Shown here piece after piece: positions 1 to 14,900 of a stretch of DNA of 64,000 bases (its first letter is position 1; every line of letters begins with the position of its first letter). The notes beneath the pieces are model-generated. The model saw only the letters and a list, made by a program, of their open reading frames with translations, did no database searches and was not told the DNA's origin. Source of the DNA: Owenia fusiformis (taxonomy: Eukaryota > Annelida > Polychaeta > Sabellida > Oweniidae); NCBI GenBank assembly GCA_903813345.2, contig CAIIXF020000012.1, positions 24,132,184 to 24,196,183 of the forward strand, read 5' to 3'. The translations under genes and the position numbers were made by a program.

Positions 1-800
1 TTCCTTGAAGACTGGGCAATTAAGATTATAAAACTGGCGTTACTGTGCATTGATTTTCGAATTTGGGAATTATTTTTCAAAATTTTGCCCAATTTTTTTC
101 GCTGTGTCCCTTTACCTCTGATTTTTTAGGATCATCCTTTGTGTTTTGTTAAACATAGCCTTCTGGCGGTTCCAGGGGGGAGCCCCCCCCTATGATAGGC
201 TCGGAAATATTGTTGGCCCAAAAATATTGTAGGGCCTCTTTAATGGGCCTTTTTGGGCATTATTTGACCTTTTTTGGGCCTTATTTTTTTCAATTTCAGG
301 CCAAATCTTCAAAAAACGGGCTATACATTTTCAGAATTTTGGCCCGAATTTTATTTTGTTTTCAGATTAAAATATTCTGCAAGCGGTCCTAGGATGGGCC
401 CAGAAAAAATGTTCGCCAAAATATTGTAGGGCCTCTTTAGTTGGCCTTTATTTGACCTTAATTTTGGGCCAAATTTTCAAAAAACGGGCCATAAATTTTC
501 AGAATTTTGGTTCTGAGGCCCTAAAAGTTTTTTGCACGGCCTCTTAAGTGGGTCTTTTTGGGCATTACTTGACCTTTTTGGGCCATATTTTTTTTCAATG
601 TTAGGCCAAATTTTCAAAATTCGTGCCATAGATTTTCTAAATTTTGGCCCAAATTTTGATTTCAGGGCCCTAAAAAGTTTTTCCGGGCAAAGGGGCTTGG
701 TTTGGCATGGGGAATTTTTTTTTGCCGGGGGGGGGGGTTTCGGGGGAGGGGGGTTCGAGCCCCCCTTACAAAAAGCTGGCTACGGGCATGTGACAGTCTA
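1..800. repeat. Degenerate GGCC-rich tandem repeats ending in a G-tract
   Basis: About three diverged copies of a 130-190 bp unit run from about 205 to 690; each carries the words GTAGGGCCTCTT or ACGGCCTCTTAAGTGGG, then TTTGACCTT, then TTTTCAGAATTTTGG. From 720 to 800 there are long G and C tracts and the words TTCGAGCCCCCC and GGCTACGGGC, which recur in the small element at 38585-38788. No convincing coding sequence; the short open frames here read straight through repeat units. Confidence 0.6.
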
Positions 801-868
801 AGTAGTTTTAAATCATCATACTATGCCTATGTCAATAACTGCAATTAAATAGGTGTGTTTTTAATATA

Positions 869-1509
869 CAGGGCGTCAAATAAGTCTGTTCTCCCCCCTT
901 AACTTTTTTAATTCAGAGATAACATAGGGTTGGTATATATCATCCTAAAGGGGATTTAATTTGCTGATCACACACCAAATTTCAGAGTGATTGGTTAAAT
1001 TCCAAATTTTTTAGAGTATTTCTAGTGATGTCCATATTTCACTTTTTTAATAGTCTGTATGTCTCCCCTAGCAGCCTGGAGGGCCTCAATTCTACGAGGA
1101 TATGATCCTGTATAAATCATTCAGAACATTTAATTGTAGGTGTTATCAACTATTTTGTGATGAAAGATGCCCCTGCTTCAAAGGCTCCCCTGAATGTAAC
1201 ACATTTTACTCTGTTATGATATTATTATATTGAGAAACATCGAAACCACCCAATGTTGGCATTGTCACTACAATATCAACTTTTCACTTTTCATTCATTA
1301 TACCTGGTAATTTTACTTGTTTTGACGTAATCAACGGTCAACTACAATCTTACAAGAAACATTGTAGCAATTCTATTAGGAGGAGTTTATGATTGATTTT
1401 TTGAGGGTGATCAGCATTTTCCATGAGCTTCAAAATGATATATGGGAAAGTATGATAAATTTAAAGATAAAAAAGTTAAGGGGGGAGAACAGACTTATTT
1501 GACACCCTG
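869..1509. mobile_element. Mariner/Tc1-like MITE
   Basis: Terminal inverted repeats of about 40 bp begin CAGGG(C/T)GTCAAATAAGTC and continue through a C-tract and TTAACTTTTTT. TA flanks both ends (867-868 and 1510-1511), as expected for Tc1/mariner target duplication. There is no transposase ORF, so this is a non-autonomous copy. Confidence 0.8.
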
Positions 1510-1511
1510 TA

Positions 1512-2930
1512 GATCTATGTTTTAATGTAAAGGGTCCCAAGTGCACAGCAACAAGCCTGCACTACTGGTAAAGAGGGGTGATGTCAACGCGGTAGCCTGA
1601 CAGTCGCCCCATGGTATTTCAACATAAAGGGACTTCCTAGGGGGGTACAGGGGCCAACCAGGAAAGCTCCTTTCAATTTTAATGAGTTACAAACCATAGA
1701 TCTATTTTTAAATGTTAAGGTTTTAAATTATATTCTATTCAAATTCTATCACTGTTAAATTATATATCTGCTTTATATGGGCTTATTAGCCTTTTGCAGA
1801 TTATCGACATAGACATTCAGCCACAGGGTAACTAGAGGACATAGGGGTAATCTCGGACACGGGGCATTGTCGGACGATCTTCAATAATTCTTTGTTTTAT
1901 ATGGTTTCTTTATTGAAACTTTGTATTAGACACATCATATTATAGATGTGGTGCTATATATTGTAAAAATTCTAACTTTGTCCCAGATTTGCACCTGATG
2001 CCAAGGGTTTGTCCGGGAATGCCCCGTGGCCGAGAATGCCCCTATCTCCTCTGACAATTCGAACAGTCTCCCAGAGTACATAGTGCAGTCAGTCTATGTT
2101 AACCAGTTCAAAAACTGCCTCAATGCTCACTGGTATCACCATCCTTAAATTCAACTACAAAATTGCTGGCGTACAAGTAGCCCAGCTACATTAGTTTCAA
2201 AAAGTATCAGAACTGTCATACAGGCAACATCTGCCTTGGACGGAAAATTACTTATAAACTTATAAAGTTGTTTGAAGTTCACCAAGTTTTACCAAGTTCT
2301 TCGGGGAAGGACCACATCTCTGAGAGTAGTCCAACAACATTAGACCTAGCCTGGGGCCTCGTTTCTTATCTGACTTGTCATATGGCTCCGGCTAGTGTAC
2401 AGCTATCTAAGAAAGATCAGAAATGAAGAAGGTCATACATTAAGTTCTACTTGTAGAACTACTCTGAGAGAAGCAATGCAAGGACTTTAGCTCCATATTG
2501 CTGTTCTGTTTTCTAAACATTTGAGGCATTAGACTTGACTAGGCTAATTAAGATATGATAATCAGGCCCATAAGACAATTTTCACAAGGGGTGTGCATTT
2601 CCTAATTTTTACCTGAACTCTCAAGAAGTTTTGTAACATCAGAGGCCCTAGGGTTTGGTTGAGTGGGCATCGGGTTGTGGCACAGAGGGGGCCAGGCCAA
2701 ACTGCTTTGTTCCATGGTTTGGGTCAGGTTATATATAGGACTATAGTCCTGAGAACGTCTCAATCTTTTGCCTGTACGATTACAACATGGGAGAATTTTC
2801 TACGCCTCTTACACTTAAGATACCTACTTCATTAGATTCCTGGGTATTTTAGCATTCTTTTCGTGTAGTTGAATCCACAATTATCTGGGTTTATTCATTA
2901 AGTTTATTATTCAATTTCCATATTTTTCAG
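1512..2930 (+). other. Unassigned stretch upstream of first recognised exon
   Basis: No repeat or protein family is recognised. The first recognised exon of the coiled-coil gene (2931) enters in phase 1, so at least one upstream exon, translated or not, should lie here or before the window. I could not find one with a matching phase. Confidence 0.4.
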
Positions 2931-5900
2931 ATTGTAATGTAATTGCAAAGAAAGGACAGGCAATTATGCTTCCAGTTCCAAGATATATTGACAATCCAAC
3001 CATTGTCAGAAATAAAGAAAATCCAAAGCAAGCACAACAAGTAAGTGGTAGATAATTTGGCATTGAAAAAACATGTTCCTGGGCCTATCGTAGATGCCAA
3101 ACAATGATGTCAAAATCAAATAATTGATCCCATTATGATTAGAAAACTTGTTAAATGTTTAATTGTGATTTCCTGTTTTCAAGTTATTCTTATATTGGAT
3201 CATGTTGCATTTTAACCCTGGTTCTATAGTAAAGAGATCCCAAACTATTTTATAGAGTATGGCAAGCTGTCAGACACCTGTTCGTGCTCCCCTGAAGGAT
3301 GTTAACAATTCAGCTGTGGTTGCCATGGTGAAGAAAGGGGCGCAAGTAGGAACTCCCAGCAAGAAAACACCCAGGAGGAAATCAGACAAGTAATTTACTA
3401 TTCGATAAAGATAATCTTGTTCTATTTCCTTGCCCAGTTTGTAATTGATAACATTAAGAAAAGTGAGTACTACAAGTACATCCACAGATTTTGAGAAAAT
3501 GACTTTCGCACCTTTTTGAAATGAAAGAAATTTTGACTTACTTTGGCCAGTAAAAAAAATAGAGTAAAATTTTCACATTTTATGATTTACATGCCAAATG
3601 TAATTGAATTGAAGAAAGAACTTGAATTGAAATTTATCAATTTGAAATTTAATTTAGTAATGAAAAAACTTTTGACCGAGCATTGAAACTTTGACCTTGT
3701 CCATTGTATAACTTGTTTTTTTCTTTGGTGCTGACTTGCCCCTGAGTAAAAATTTGCATTTATGAATATTATAATTTCAACTTTGATTAAAGAATGAAAG
3801 GAGCACTCAAGAAGCCACCTGTAGCCATCTATGAGGACATTACACCTGTGAAAGACAAACCCAGTAATGAGGGTGCTGCTTTGATGACATCAAAACCCTG
3901 CGAGGAGAGTGTTGCACTGAACACTTTAGTCTACAACAGAGTTGTTGACATTGTCTCCAAGACTCAGCAGGTAGATTTTATCTCTAAATGACTGCTCTTC
4001 AATTAATATCCACTGTCCAGATCTCTCAAGTTTTTTCAGGACTTTTGCTATTAAAACAAATTGTGTGTTAAAATTGCAGTGCCCTACTGTGCCCATGTAA
4101 AATGATAGTGGTCTTACAGAAAAGTTTGTGGTTTTAAAGTGAATGGTGTAACTTGTAAATAAATGAATGATTTAATTACATCATATTGCCTGATGGAGAA
4201 TTACTTTTATTTCAATACATGTGAAATGATGTCATTGTGCAGTGTTAGAATATGCATCACCCTGAAGTAGCACACATACATTTTTTTGCAGGCATATGAA
4301 GCTGAGCTAGCAGTTAGAGACAATAAGATTGGTGAGCTTACTGAACAGCTGGAGCAGAGAAGCCCCGTAGCAACCAAACCACAGGTAATGAACAGAACAG
4401 TTAAACATTTGCAAATGAAACACCTCTGTAAGGAACAAGTTTTGAAAAGAGCCATTGATTTACAATATTTATCCTGTATACAAGGAATATTTTTTGTCAG
4501 TAACGGAGGTGTTCGGTGTTTACACTTTTCACTCTACTACAATAATTATAAGTGATCTTCTTCAATTTCAATTCCGATTTTACTTTTAAAGTGTATATTA
4601 TATAAGAATTAATATTATATAAGAATTATGAAATAAATAAATTGAATTGAAATTAAATGGTACAACTTATTAAGAAAATGCTTTTCTAATAATTTTCAGG
4701 CTGACTCTGTGAATGAAAGTCATTTCCTCGACTTATTCGTGGATATCCTTGTTAGCAGCACCATTGACAATGCTCTTCAATCCCTCTCTCATCCTCATGG
4801 TAACAACACAAGCTGCCATAGCAACACAACTTGTTGTCATGCCAACAATACCACAAATACAGATAACCAACTCAACCCTGATATTCAATCTCCTATCATT
4901 GTTACCCATAAAAAGGGTATACTTCTGAACAACCAGCAAAAAAATGACAATAGCAACAATCAAACTACAAAACACCATAGCAACAACTCAAAAACTGTCA
5001 ACTTTAATGATGACATTGTGATTATTCCTGCATCAGATGATATAATTGATGAAGAATCTGGTGATTCTAATGAACACAAATGTGAAAATGACACCAAAAC
5101 AGAAACCAAAGATCTCCCAGATGATACAAAATCAGCAAACAAAAGACTGAGTGAGATTAGTACAATAAAAATTGATTCAGAAGCATGTTATAAATCTCTG
5201 GACTCAAGGTTTGATAAGATAATGTCAACATTGAGTGAAAGTGTCTCTACAACTCTAACTGAAGCTCAATCCAAGCAACAAGAAGGGAGCACCACATGTA
5301 TGTCGCAATCACATCAAGAAACAATGACAGACATTGTGCAAGTCATGGTTGTTGCAACTAATACTTCACCGATGTTAAGAGCACAGAGAGTTTTCTGCGA
5401 TTCAGAGACCTCAACAGTGACACCTATTAAATGTATAAATGTTGAGACTTGTACTTCTCCAATTCGGAGTTTGTCAATTGAAACTTGTATGACCCCAAAG
5501 AAGACACTGGATTTTGAGCAAAATACCTCAGTAGTGATGACAACACAGTCCATTTCTACATCTCCAATCAAAACATCAGCAACTGAAACTATGGTTACTC
5601 CTGTAAAATGCCAAGAAAATTCACAAATGACTTCACCTGTTGGCATGGCAACCACAGAAACCATGGTTACCCCCACAAAACACATAGATAGTGCACAAGG
5701 AATGAGTCCATTGCCTCCAAAAGTGGACAGCTCACAAGGGATGAGCCCATTGCCTTCAAGGATAGACAGCTCACAAGGGATGAGTCCACTTCCAGAGAGG
5801 GTGGATAGATCATCAATCACCTCTCCTGTAGGGAACTCTGTGCTCAGGTAGGTTGCTAAGATCTTTGATGTTTTCTGCAATTAATATAAAATGTTGAGAA

Positions 5901-8900
5901 CATTTCGTGAAACACAAATACATGTATATCTTCCCTATGCAACTCGAAACTTAAGAGTTTTTTTTGAAAAAGTCTGATTAATTTTATTAATTCATGGTGG
6001 AGATTTTATGATCCCATGGTTATATTTCTAATCAATATCTCTGATCAATCACAGATCACATTCAAGAAGACTCTAACACTTTTATTGAAATAACATTCAT
6101 CAATTTTGTAGGTACTCCAAAGATGACCTCAGTGACCTTAACACACATGACCTTGCCCACCAGTTAGAAACAGCCACCATTAGTAATGCATTGTTACGTC
6201 ATGAGCTATCAGAATTGAAGCAGACACAAGAACATGTTACCAAACAGCTTGATGAGGCGAGACAAAATGACTTTGATAACAAGATGGAGATTGAGAAGAT
6301 CAAAGAGGAGCAGCATCTTCAACTGGAAGATATTGAGGTAATCTTTGAATGAATGAAGAAGTCCTTATTATCTATTTAGTTTAGCATTACCTCCTGGCTC
6401 ATTACTGGGTTGTACAGACTCTTACCTTGTTAAGAATTTAAATGGTTTCTTTCCTTTTTTACATGCATATTTTTTTAGCATACTTGCTGTTTGGAAAATT
6501 CGACTTAACATACCTTAAGCCTCAGTCGCATTTGATATATGGCAGCCGTACGGAAGTCATAGCTTCCCAAAATCAAGGGAATTATTTATGCATCATAAAA
6601 CATAGGGATAAGCCCCAAGATGTATATTTTCAAAATCAATTTTGTGAAGCTACAGTTGCCATATAGGCTAATAGAGCAAATGTGGCTGAGGCTTTAGTTT
6701 AAAAATTCAAGACATATTTTCGCTTTTCGTCATATCATGCCTCTTAAATATATTTTCAGGCTAGAAAAGATTCAGAACTGAAGGAACTGAAAGGTTTAGT
6801 GTGTGACCAACAAAGAACAATTGAAGACCTCAAGAATTCATTGACAAGTGAGGCAGAGAGTCATCAAAAACAACTAGAGTCCATTAAGGAAGAGAACCAT
6901 AACTTACAGGAGGACCTCTGTAGGACATTCAAACAGCATAAACAGGAGGTGAGATAATGAATGTCCTCTGATAATGCTTCAGTGTGCGTTTAAGATAATG
7001 GCTATCTCTGAAAGAGCTTGAGTAATATTCCATATTCAAAAATGAAAATACCATAGAAAGCCATGAAAGCTATACTTGTTATCCTATTGTTAATTTTCTG
7101 ATGGCATATCCATTATTTTCATTCAATATATTTATTTTCAGTCTTTTTACATTGTGATTTTGACTTCTACATTCTTTATTTAAATTAGTGATAACTTAAA
7201 CCTGTAGCCTATTAGGTCTACAACTCCATGTCCATGATGGCAAACTTAGATAAATAACTAAAACACAAGGAAAACATGACAATGGAATTATAATTCAATA
7301 TAAATGTTATAGATGCACAATTTGGAAAAGAGACACCAAGAGAATGATTACAAGCCTCATTTTGAACGCAGTCAGGTTATAATAGAGGAACTAAGAGCCG
7401 AACTTGATGTTTATGTGGATATGATGTCATCACTTGACACGGCCAACACAGTGCAGGTAATATGCTATGGGAGGTTAAAGATATTGAAAATATCCAGAGG
7501 GAAATATATTTATCTGAGGGAAAGCTAATATAGTGCAAATAATATGCTAAGTATAAAGATGTTATGTTATGGGAGGAAATATACTTATCTGAGGGACAGC
7601 TAACACATTGCAGGTAATACGCTATGCATAAAGATGTTATGAGTGATTTAGGAAATAGGAGTACAGTAAAACCTGTATTACGGAACACCTCTCTAATCTA
7701 AAAATCTCTTAATGTGAACACTTATTTTTGCATGGTGTTATTCCAACAAATGTGAACACTTATTTTCAGAACCAATTTTGTTTTCTCCAATACACTCCAT
7801 TTAATAAACCTTGAAATGTGAACACCTGTTAATCCAATCACTTTTGCTCAGTCCCAATAATGTTCAATTAAGACAGGTTTTACTGTATCCCTCTTAGAAT
7901 ATTCTATTTTTATATACAGGAAGAGCTTATGTCAGTTCTGAGTCAAGGTCACAGTGAGGTCACCCAGCTTGCCGAGTCCACTTTGAAACAGAAGGCCGAT
8001 TTAGAAGAGCAACACAAGGTTATGGTTGAGAAGATAGAACAGAATGATAATGCAATGAGTAAGATGACAGATGAAAACAATGCAATGAGAGAGAAGTATG
8101 AAGCAATGAAAAGTGAATGGGAACTCATGAAAGCTGAGAAGATACAGGTATGTTCTGCCAACCCCATCATCAGAAAGATATTTAAAGGTATTTAGAAATG
8201 TGTAAATATCTACTGACACATCACAGTCTTCTGATATCTATGGTGAAATATTAATGCACTTATGGTGTCATAACTTTGGCAGACTTTATCATGGATCCAC
8301 TCCATCTAAATGTAGGTTGAAATAATTTAGGAATAATTTATTTAACCAGTATTAATTATGTTGTCAATGACTTTTATAGATGGAGATACTGTATGAAGGA
8401 ACTCACGCTGACCTAGGTTCATCTATGACACGTATCTCAGAATTAACAGACTCTCTATCACTGTGCCAAGAAAGTAAGTTGCATAGTTTATGGCCTAGTG
8501 GTTTGTGTTTTAAATATGTATCCCCTTTTCTCTTGTGAATTTAAGTGTATGAAATTTCATAGAAAAGTGCCAGAGTTCTAGGCACTGTCCACTCGGTATT
8601 CCTTGTCTAGATTTCCTTTGATGTAATCAAGGTTTCTTTTGGTTAAATCTTTGTTTTTATCTGTTGATATACTCAACATTTCTGTTGATGTAGTCTAGGA
8701 ACTAAATAATTCTTGTCACCAAAATTTAAGGAAAACTGCTTCTCCATTCAACTTCATGTTTTACAGAGGCAACAGTAGACTGGTGCAAAGATATATTGCT
8801 CTTTAAAGTGTTATATTTTTTCATTTCTCTTTTATTCCATATATAATATATAAAAATACAATACAATATTATTGCCTACGTTTTTCAACATTGTCGGCAA

Positions 8901-11900
8901 TATACAAAACATGTCAAACTGGAAATACTGGAAATACAATAGATTTGGTCCGCAATATGGATGGTGAAAAATGTTAGAGGCCTTTGGGGGGGGGGGGGGT
9001 TAGTCTAAAATATCAAGAGCTAAACAGATGTAATGGCTAACTATTTGAATAATTTGTTCACTCTCCATTACTGTTAGATTTCTGTCTCCAAATAATAAAA
9101 ATTGAATTTTTTCATTGGAGTTTAAGTTTTGGAAACTGTTGAGAAATCCTAAGGTTTTTGGTTCTGCTAGGAGAGTGCATCTTTCTTGTTGCAGCAGAGG
9201 GCAGTTTAAAAAAAAGTTATGTGTTGTTTGTTGTTTAGCACGTTGCAAAGATATGGGCATGTAGATGTGCTTTTAGAATCAGACCAGTTTTAAATCTATG
9301 AAACAAAATTTCAACTTTCCTTGGCATTGTCATATTCATTTTTGTAGTAGAAACACGAGAGTCGGGGCTCCCATTTCCTCTTACTGAACTAATCTTTTAA
9401 ATCTTGAGATTGGTTGGCCTTTCCTGTCAGCGAATGGTATATCATCCCAAAGGGTCAGAGCCCTGAGAATAGTTGATTTTTTGAATGAATTACTAATTCG
9501 AGGGGGAATTCTATAATGTCTAGGTTGCCTTAGGGGCCTATTTTGAATCTTCTCGTATGAGCTAACTAAATCACAAGTGAAAGGGGGAAAACAATTATAT
9601 CTAGCCTTGAAAGCAAAGATCTTGAGATGTTCTTCTCTCCTGGAAGCTAACGTTTTCCAGTTGAGTAAAGATAAAACTTTTGAAGTGTTTGAACCATGAA
9701 TTGCACCTGACACAAGGCAAGCTGCTTGATAATGATGCAATATTTATCGCCGAGTGTCTTGTTGCCTTTGTGACTCATTCATTCCAAACTCATAAATGGC
9801 AAATATATTAAATTATTATATGTTTTAGGGTTGCAAGAAAAGACAGATCTCCTAAAGGTGCTTCATGATGACATGGCAATCTTACAAGATCAGGACTGTG
9901 ATAACTTCATGCATATCCAAACACTACATGCTGCTATAGGAGTGCAGGACATGGAGCTAGATGCACAGTGCGAAAAGTAAGACTTGGCTCATACAAAACC
10001 TGCACTGATTTTCTGAAACGGAAATTGTTTAAATCAAACTGAACATGTATAGAGAATCCCATTTAATTTTTAAAAATTTTCTTCTATACACAACGTCTAT
10101 ATTTGAAATTGCAGAACATTTGGAATCACATCTGGATCCTTTATCCACCTACCTGAAGAACATGTTTAAGAATATTTTCATTAAATTGCAATATTTTTCA
10201 AGAATTGGTACTGTTGTTTTATAGAACTGCCGAGGCAGAGAAGCAGGTTAAGGTGCTACAAGAGCATCTCAATGCTGAGTGTGAAAGGTAAGATACATTA
10301 AATTGATACAGAATACAGAGTGGGTCATAATTATGGTCAGGTGTCCTCATAATCCTCAAGTAATTGTCTATGTGTTCTCATACAGAGTGGTCCAAAATAA
10401 GTAATATACGAGGAAAAATTTACACCACATTCAACTTCTATAACACAGGTCTTTGAAAAAAAATTGTAAAATTATCCTTTCAATAAAACATGGTGCTTTG
10501 TTAAGAACGTATACTTTTGATACGGAGGGTACATCTTTTTCGACCACCCTGCATATAACATATTTTTGGTAATTATGTTGTTGGAATTAAATTAAGATTT
10601 CAAAATTTTTCAGGTTTGATATTGATACACAGAACCTCCAGCGGACTCTAGATTCCAGAGAGGAGGACATTAACACTCTCCAGGCAGAGTCAGACAAGCA
10701 GAGGGCAACTATAGCAGAGATGACCCCCTATATAAGGCAACTGGAGTTACAGGTTGAGGAGAGTAAATACACATACAGGGAACTATGCATGACTAAAGAC
10801 CTGTTACAGGTAATCAGTTCATACACTTTGAGACATAAATTGTTTAAGCAAAAAATGACACAGCCTGTACTTAAATCTATGACACATGAGCTATGAACTT
10901 TGTTATTTAAAAAGCTTATAACGGGGAGGGAATTTGAAATCACAATATGGCTTTATTTCTTATTAACCAATAGAAATGTAAAATTTTGATATAACAGGTA
11001 ATCAAGGTAAATATGTTGATATTAATTTTAAGAAGAAGAAATATCTTAAAATTCACTTGAAAAAAGATGAGGTTTCTTGTTAGAATACTGTAAATGCCCA
11101 AATTTTCAAGGTGCCCTAATTTTCACTATTTTCGCTGAAGAGGCTAGACCGTGAAATTAAAGGCACATTGGAAATTTGATTTAACATTGAATTCATAGAG
11201 GATATCCTATGATTTATGAGTGATATGATTTTTATCCACGAATGGATATGATATCTGCACGAGCGAGCGTAGCGAGAGAGTGCAGATATCAATATCCATG
11301 AGTGGATTAAAATCATATCACGAGTAAATCATAGGATGTTCTTTTTATTCCATAGTTAAAGTCATCATCAGAATCGTCGGAAATTAAGTTATTTAATTCG
11401 AATTTCCAATCGATCCGGCGATGTTGACACTTAGCCTCGTTTTGAGTCTGAAGTAGCAAAAATCCATAAACCATCGCATACGACGTCGTATGTCATGGCT
11501 AAAAAACCGTATGTTATGGTTAAGTGAAAATTTGTCAAAAATATCATATTTTACCACTGATTACAAAAATACCGTTTTTATGTTAACATGTTATCCTATG
11601 AATATCATGCTAACTATGGAATAAAATTGGATATTTCTTCAGACAGTGGAATTTAATGCCCATGCAATATTTCAGATTGACAAAATAGTGAAATTTTTTG
11701 TCAGCGAAAATTTGGGCTTTTACAGTATTACATTGATTCAGATCTTGATTTCTTTATTCACCAACAGAGCACACAGTCTTCCAGCAAAGAAACCCAGGAG
11801 TTTCTTGAAGAGGAACGTAATATGTTGAGTGAGAGTCTAGCTGAAAAAGAAGAATCTCTGAAACAAGCAACTATGATGCTAGCTGCTAAGCAACGAGAGT

Positions 11901-14900
11901 TCCAACAGAAATCTCAACTATGTGCAGATCTTACTGAACAGGTCCAAACTCAAAGGTATTTGAAATCTGTGATATAGCATTTCATTGAAAGGTCTTACCT
12001 TTGTTGTCAAGTTTTACAGCTCACAAAAACATGGAAGATGTCATTATTGTCAAATGGACCAATGTCCTTTAAAAGAGAATTCTTTCCCATGTTCATAACT
12101 TTTTTTATTAAAAGGCTTATCATTTCACCAACAAGAAATATAGCTACAGTCTATTTGATGTGACTGCTACTAGTATTTGACATTTGTGTCAGTGTCTCTA
12201 ACACATACTGTAAAACATGTTGAATTTGCTGGAGCTATTTTAGTGGATTTGTACATTTGTTTCTTGGTGTACTCCTGTTTTTTGATTATTGCAAGTGTAT
12301 CAATTTGTGCAAGGAACACAGCTTTAAATTTTTGGCATCTTGAATTTGTAATTTTACACTTTTGGGAATATACGCAAATTTAAGATGTTCACGAATTTTA
12401 TGTGTTCTACAGTTGTTACAATTTTTAGCTCAAATCATATGTTGACAACAGACATTTTGTCATGTGTTTGTGTCTAGCTTTAAACCATTCCATTTGTGTT
12501 TCTCTTCAGTGACACTATACATCAGTTGAAGGATGAACTGGACAGCACCAAGGCACATGCCCACTATATGCTTCTGAACCAGGGCAGTGAGATACGTGAC
12601 GTCGCATTCGAAACAGATCGTGTCACCCAGAGAATGGAACAAGTCATAGAAGCCCTTTCTGAAAAAACATCACAGGTAGCTCTTATAAAATGAATTAATA
12701 GAAATTGTGTATTATTAACTGTGAACTATATGGAACAATTACGTCCTCAAATGTTTCTGTCAGAAGATAAAGTCAGAATATGAGGTGCTACACAGATTCA
12801 ATGAAAAATCAATGTTGATTCAACATTTTCTCAAGCATTGATAAAGCCATAATTGCCCTTGGTTGATTCAGTGTTAAATCAATGTGTTGATTTTTCAGGC
12901 TTGATTCAAGCTTGAGGATATCAATGTTGAATCAAACTTGATTTTAAGGTTAAATTAACCCCGATTTGCCATCAACCTTGATAATGTTTGGTGTGTTAGC
13001 GAATGTGAATTCATTCTTGGTATTTAATTTTTGTAGTTTCAGAGCGACAAAGCTGAAGAGGATGAACCAGAGGAACCTATCCCAGAACCCCCTCTGATGA
13101 CATCTACGTTCAAATCCCAGAGTCTCATATCCAGCATACTCTCTGCCATACAAACATCTCCTGAGTCACCTGATTCATCCCAGGAACCAATCAAAATCAG
13201 TAATGTATCCAAGATGGCTGACACATCCAAAATGGCCGACTCATCAAACACATCAAATCTAACAACCACAAATTCCATCTATGTTACACCAGATCAGTCC
13301 CCTGATGTTGAAATAACGGACAACACAATACAACAACCTGTACAAATTGGCTGTGGAAATAGCGCATTTACAAAAGTGACAAAACTATCTAATAAAGACT
13401 CAATAGAAGAGAGACAACCACACACAATCAAAGATTCAGCAAGTGTTGAAGGAGATATGACATCATTTGATGAAGTTGATGCAATGCCAGTGGATGTTTG
13501 TGAGGCTAGCCAGTATGCAGAAGAGAGTCCTAGTAAATCACCAGGGGAAGTGGAGAATGGTGTTGTTGATAGGGTAGCCTCCCTTGGAGACATGTTGTCT
13601 AGTATCATCAGCCTAATGACTAAAATAGAAAAAGTAACAAATGCCAACAAGGAGTCTCTTATGCAAGACATGTGAGTTTTTTCGTTTTTATCTTATCCTT
13701 GTCTATATGCTATAATAATTATATGTCATACACTGCTGCGTGTGCTGCCATGCATACTAGTTTTAATTACACCACCAATAAGTCGCAACATATTTTTTGA
13801 CAGATTTTTGTGACCAGTGTCAGTATTCAACATCAGCGGTTTGCATCTGTAAGAAATTGATACACTTCTGTAACCGTAACTGTAACCCATTTTTCACTCT
13901 CTACTTAGTTTTGTCATTACAAAAGTATTAATGGTAAAATATGGTATTCGAGAATCAGTTTTCCACATTCATTCAACTTATACCCCTCTATATGTCTGTC
14001 TTGCAGTGAATCCTTGAAATGCAAACTTGAAGCATCAAAGACTTTTTACAAAGAAGAAACAACAAATCTACATCAGCAAATTCTCAGCCTTCAAGAACGA
14101 GAAGTAAAGTTTCGACAGGAGTTGGTGGAAAGGAAAAATGAAATAGCCAATAAAAGCAAAGATCTGGAATATACCAAGTCGAAGTTGGAGAGTATGGCTG
14201 ACAATGTAGGCCATCTGGTGGACCAACAGTCAACTATAGAGGTGAACTTTTAAATTTTTTTTTTTTTTTCAATTTCAATTTATTTATAATTCCTAGGTAT
14301 TGATATAATTACAAAAGTATGCCTTTGTTAACTTAAAAACATTAACAGCATAGTAAATATTAAAATATAACACAGGAATTTACTTTTAATGAATTATTTT
14401 AAAACATTTCATTTTTACCCGTCCCTTTAAATGATTATCAGATTCAAGAATATTTATATTGACCATTTAAGGAATAAAGATCTATGATTTATGGTGCAAA
14501 TATATGACCATTAATTTTATTCTGTCCATCATTTTAGGCAATGGCCAGAATAAAGTCTGAGCCATATATTTACCATAAATCATAGAGTCAAGGTCTTAGT
14601 TATGATTATAATATGATAAAGAAACTAGAAAAAAAACTATTTGCATCGGCCAATTTTAAATCAACTGGTCTCTGTAAGTCTGTAAAACCCAAACAAACAT
14701 TGCCTGAATGAAATAGTAGAAGATTTAGGTCAGCAGCTGAGGAAAATCACTCATAGAGATGATAAAATAATTTCGAATTTGAGACAGGGAAGATGCAAAC
14801 AACCCACCCACATGTTTTTCTGAAATGTTTTCCCAATTTTCAACCCCTTCCACCTCTGCTTTTTTAATTTTTATTGAATCGATATGTTGTTTTTTGACAC

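Noticed and set aside
2787-2843. ATG in a good context followed by MGEFSTPLTLKIPTSLDSW and a GTATTT donor, a tempting first exon
   Set aside because: It ends in phase 0, but the next exon at 2931 is open only when entered in phase 1; joining them gives an immediate stop.
5314-5880. 188-codon minus-strand frame
   Set aside because: Antisense shadow of the [ST]P repeat exon, which has proper splice sites and phase.
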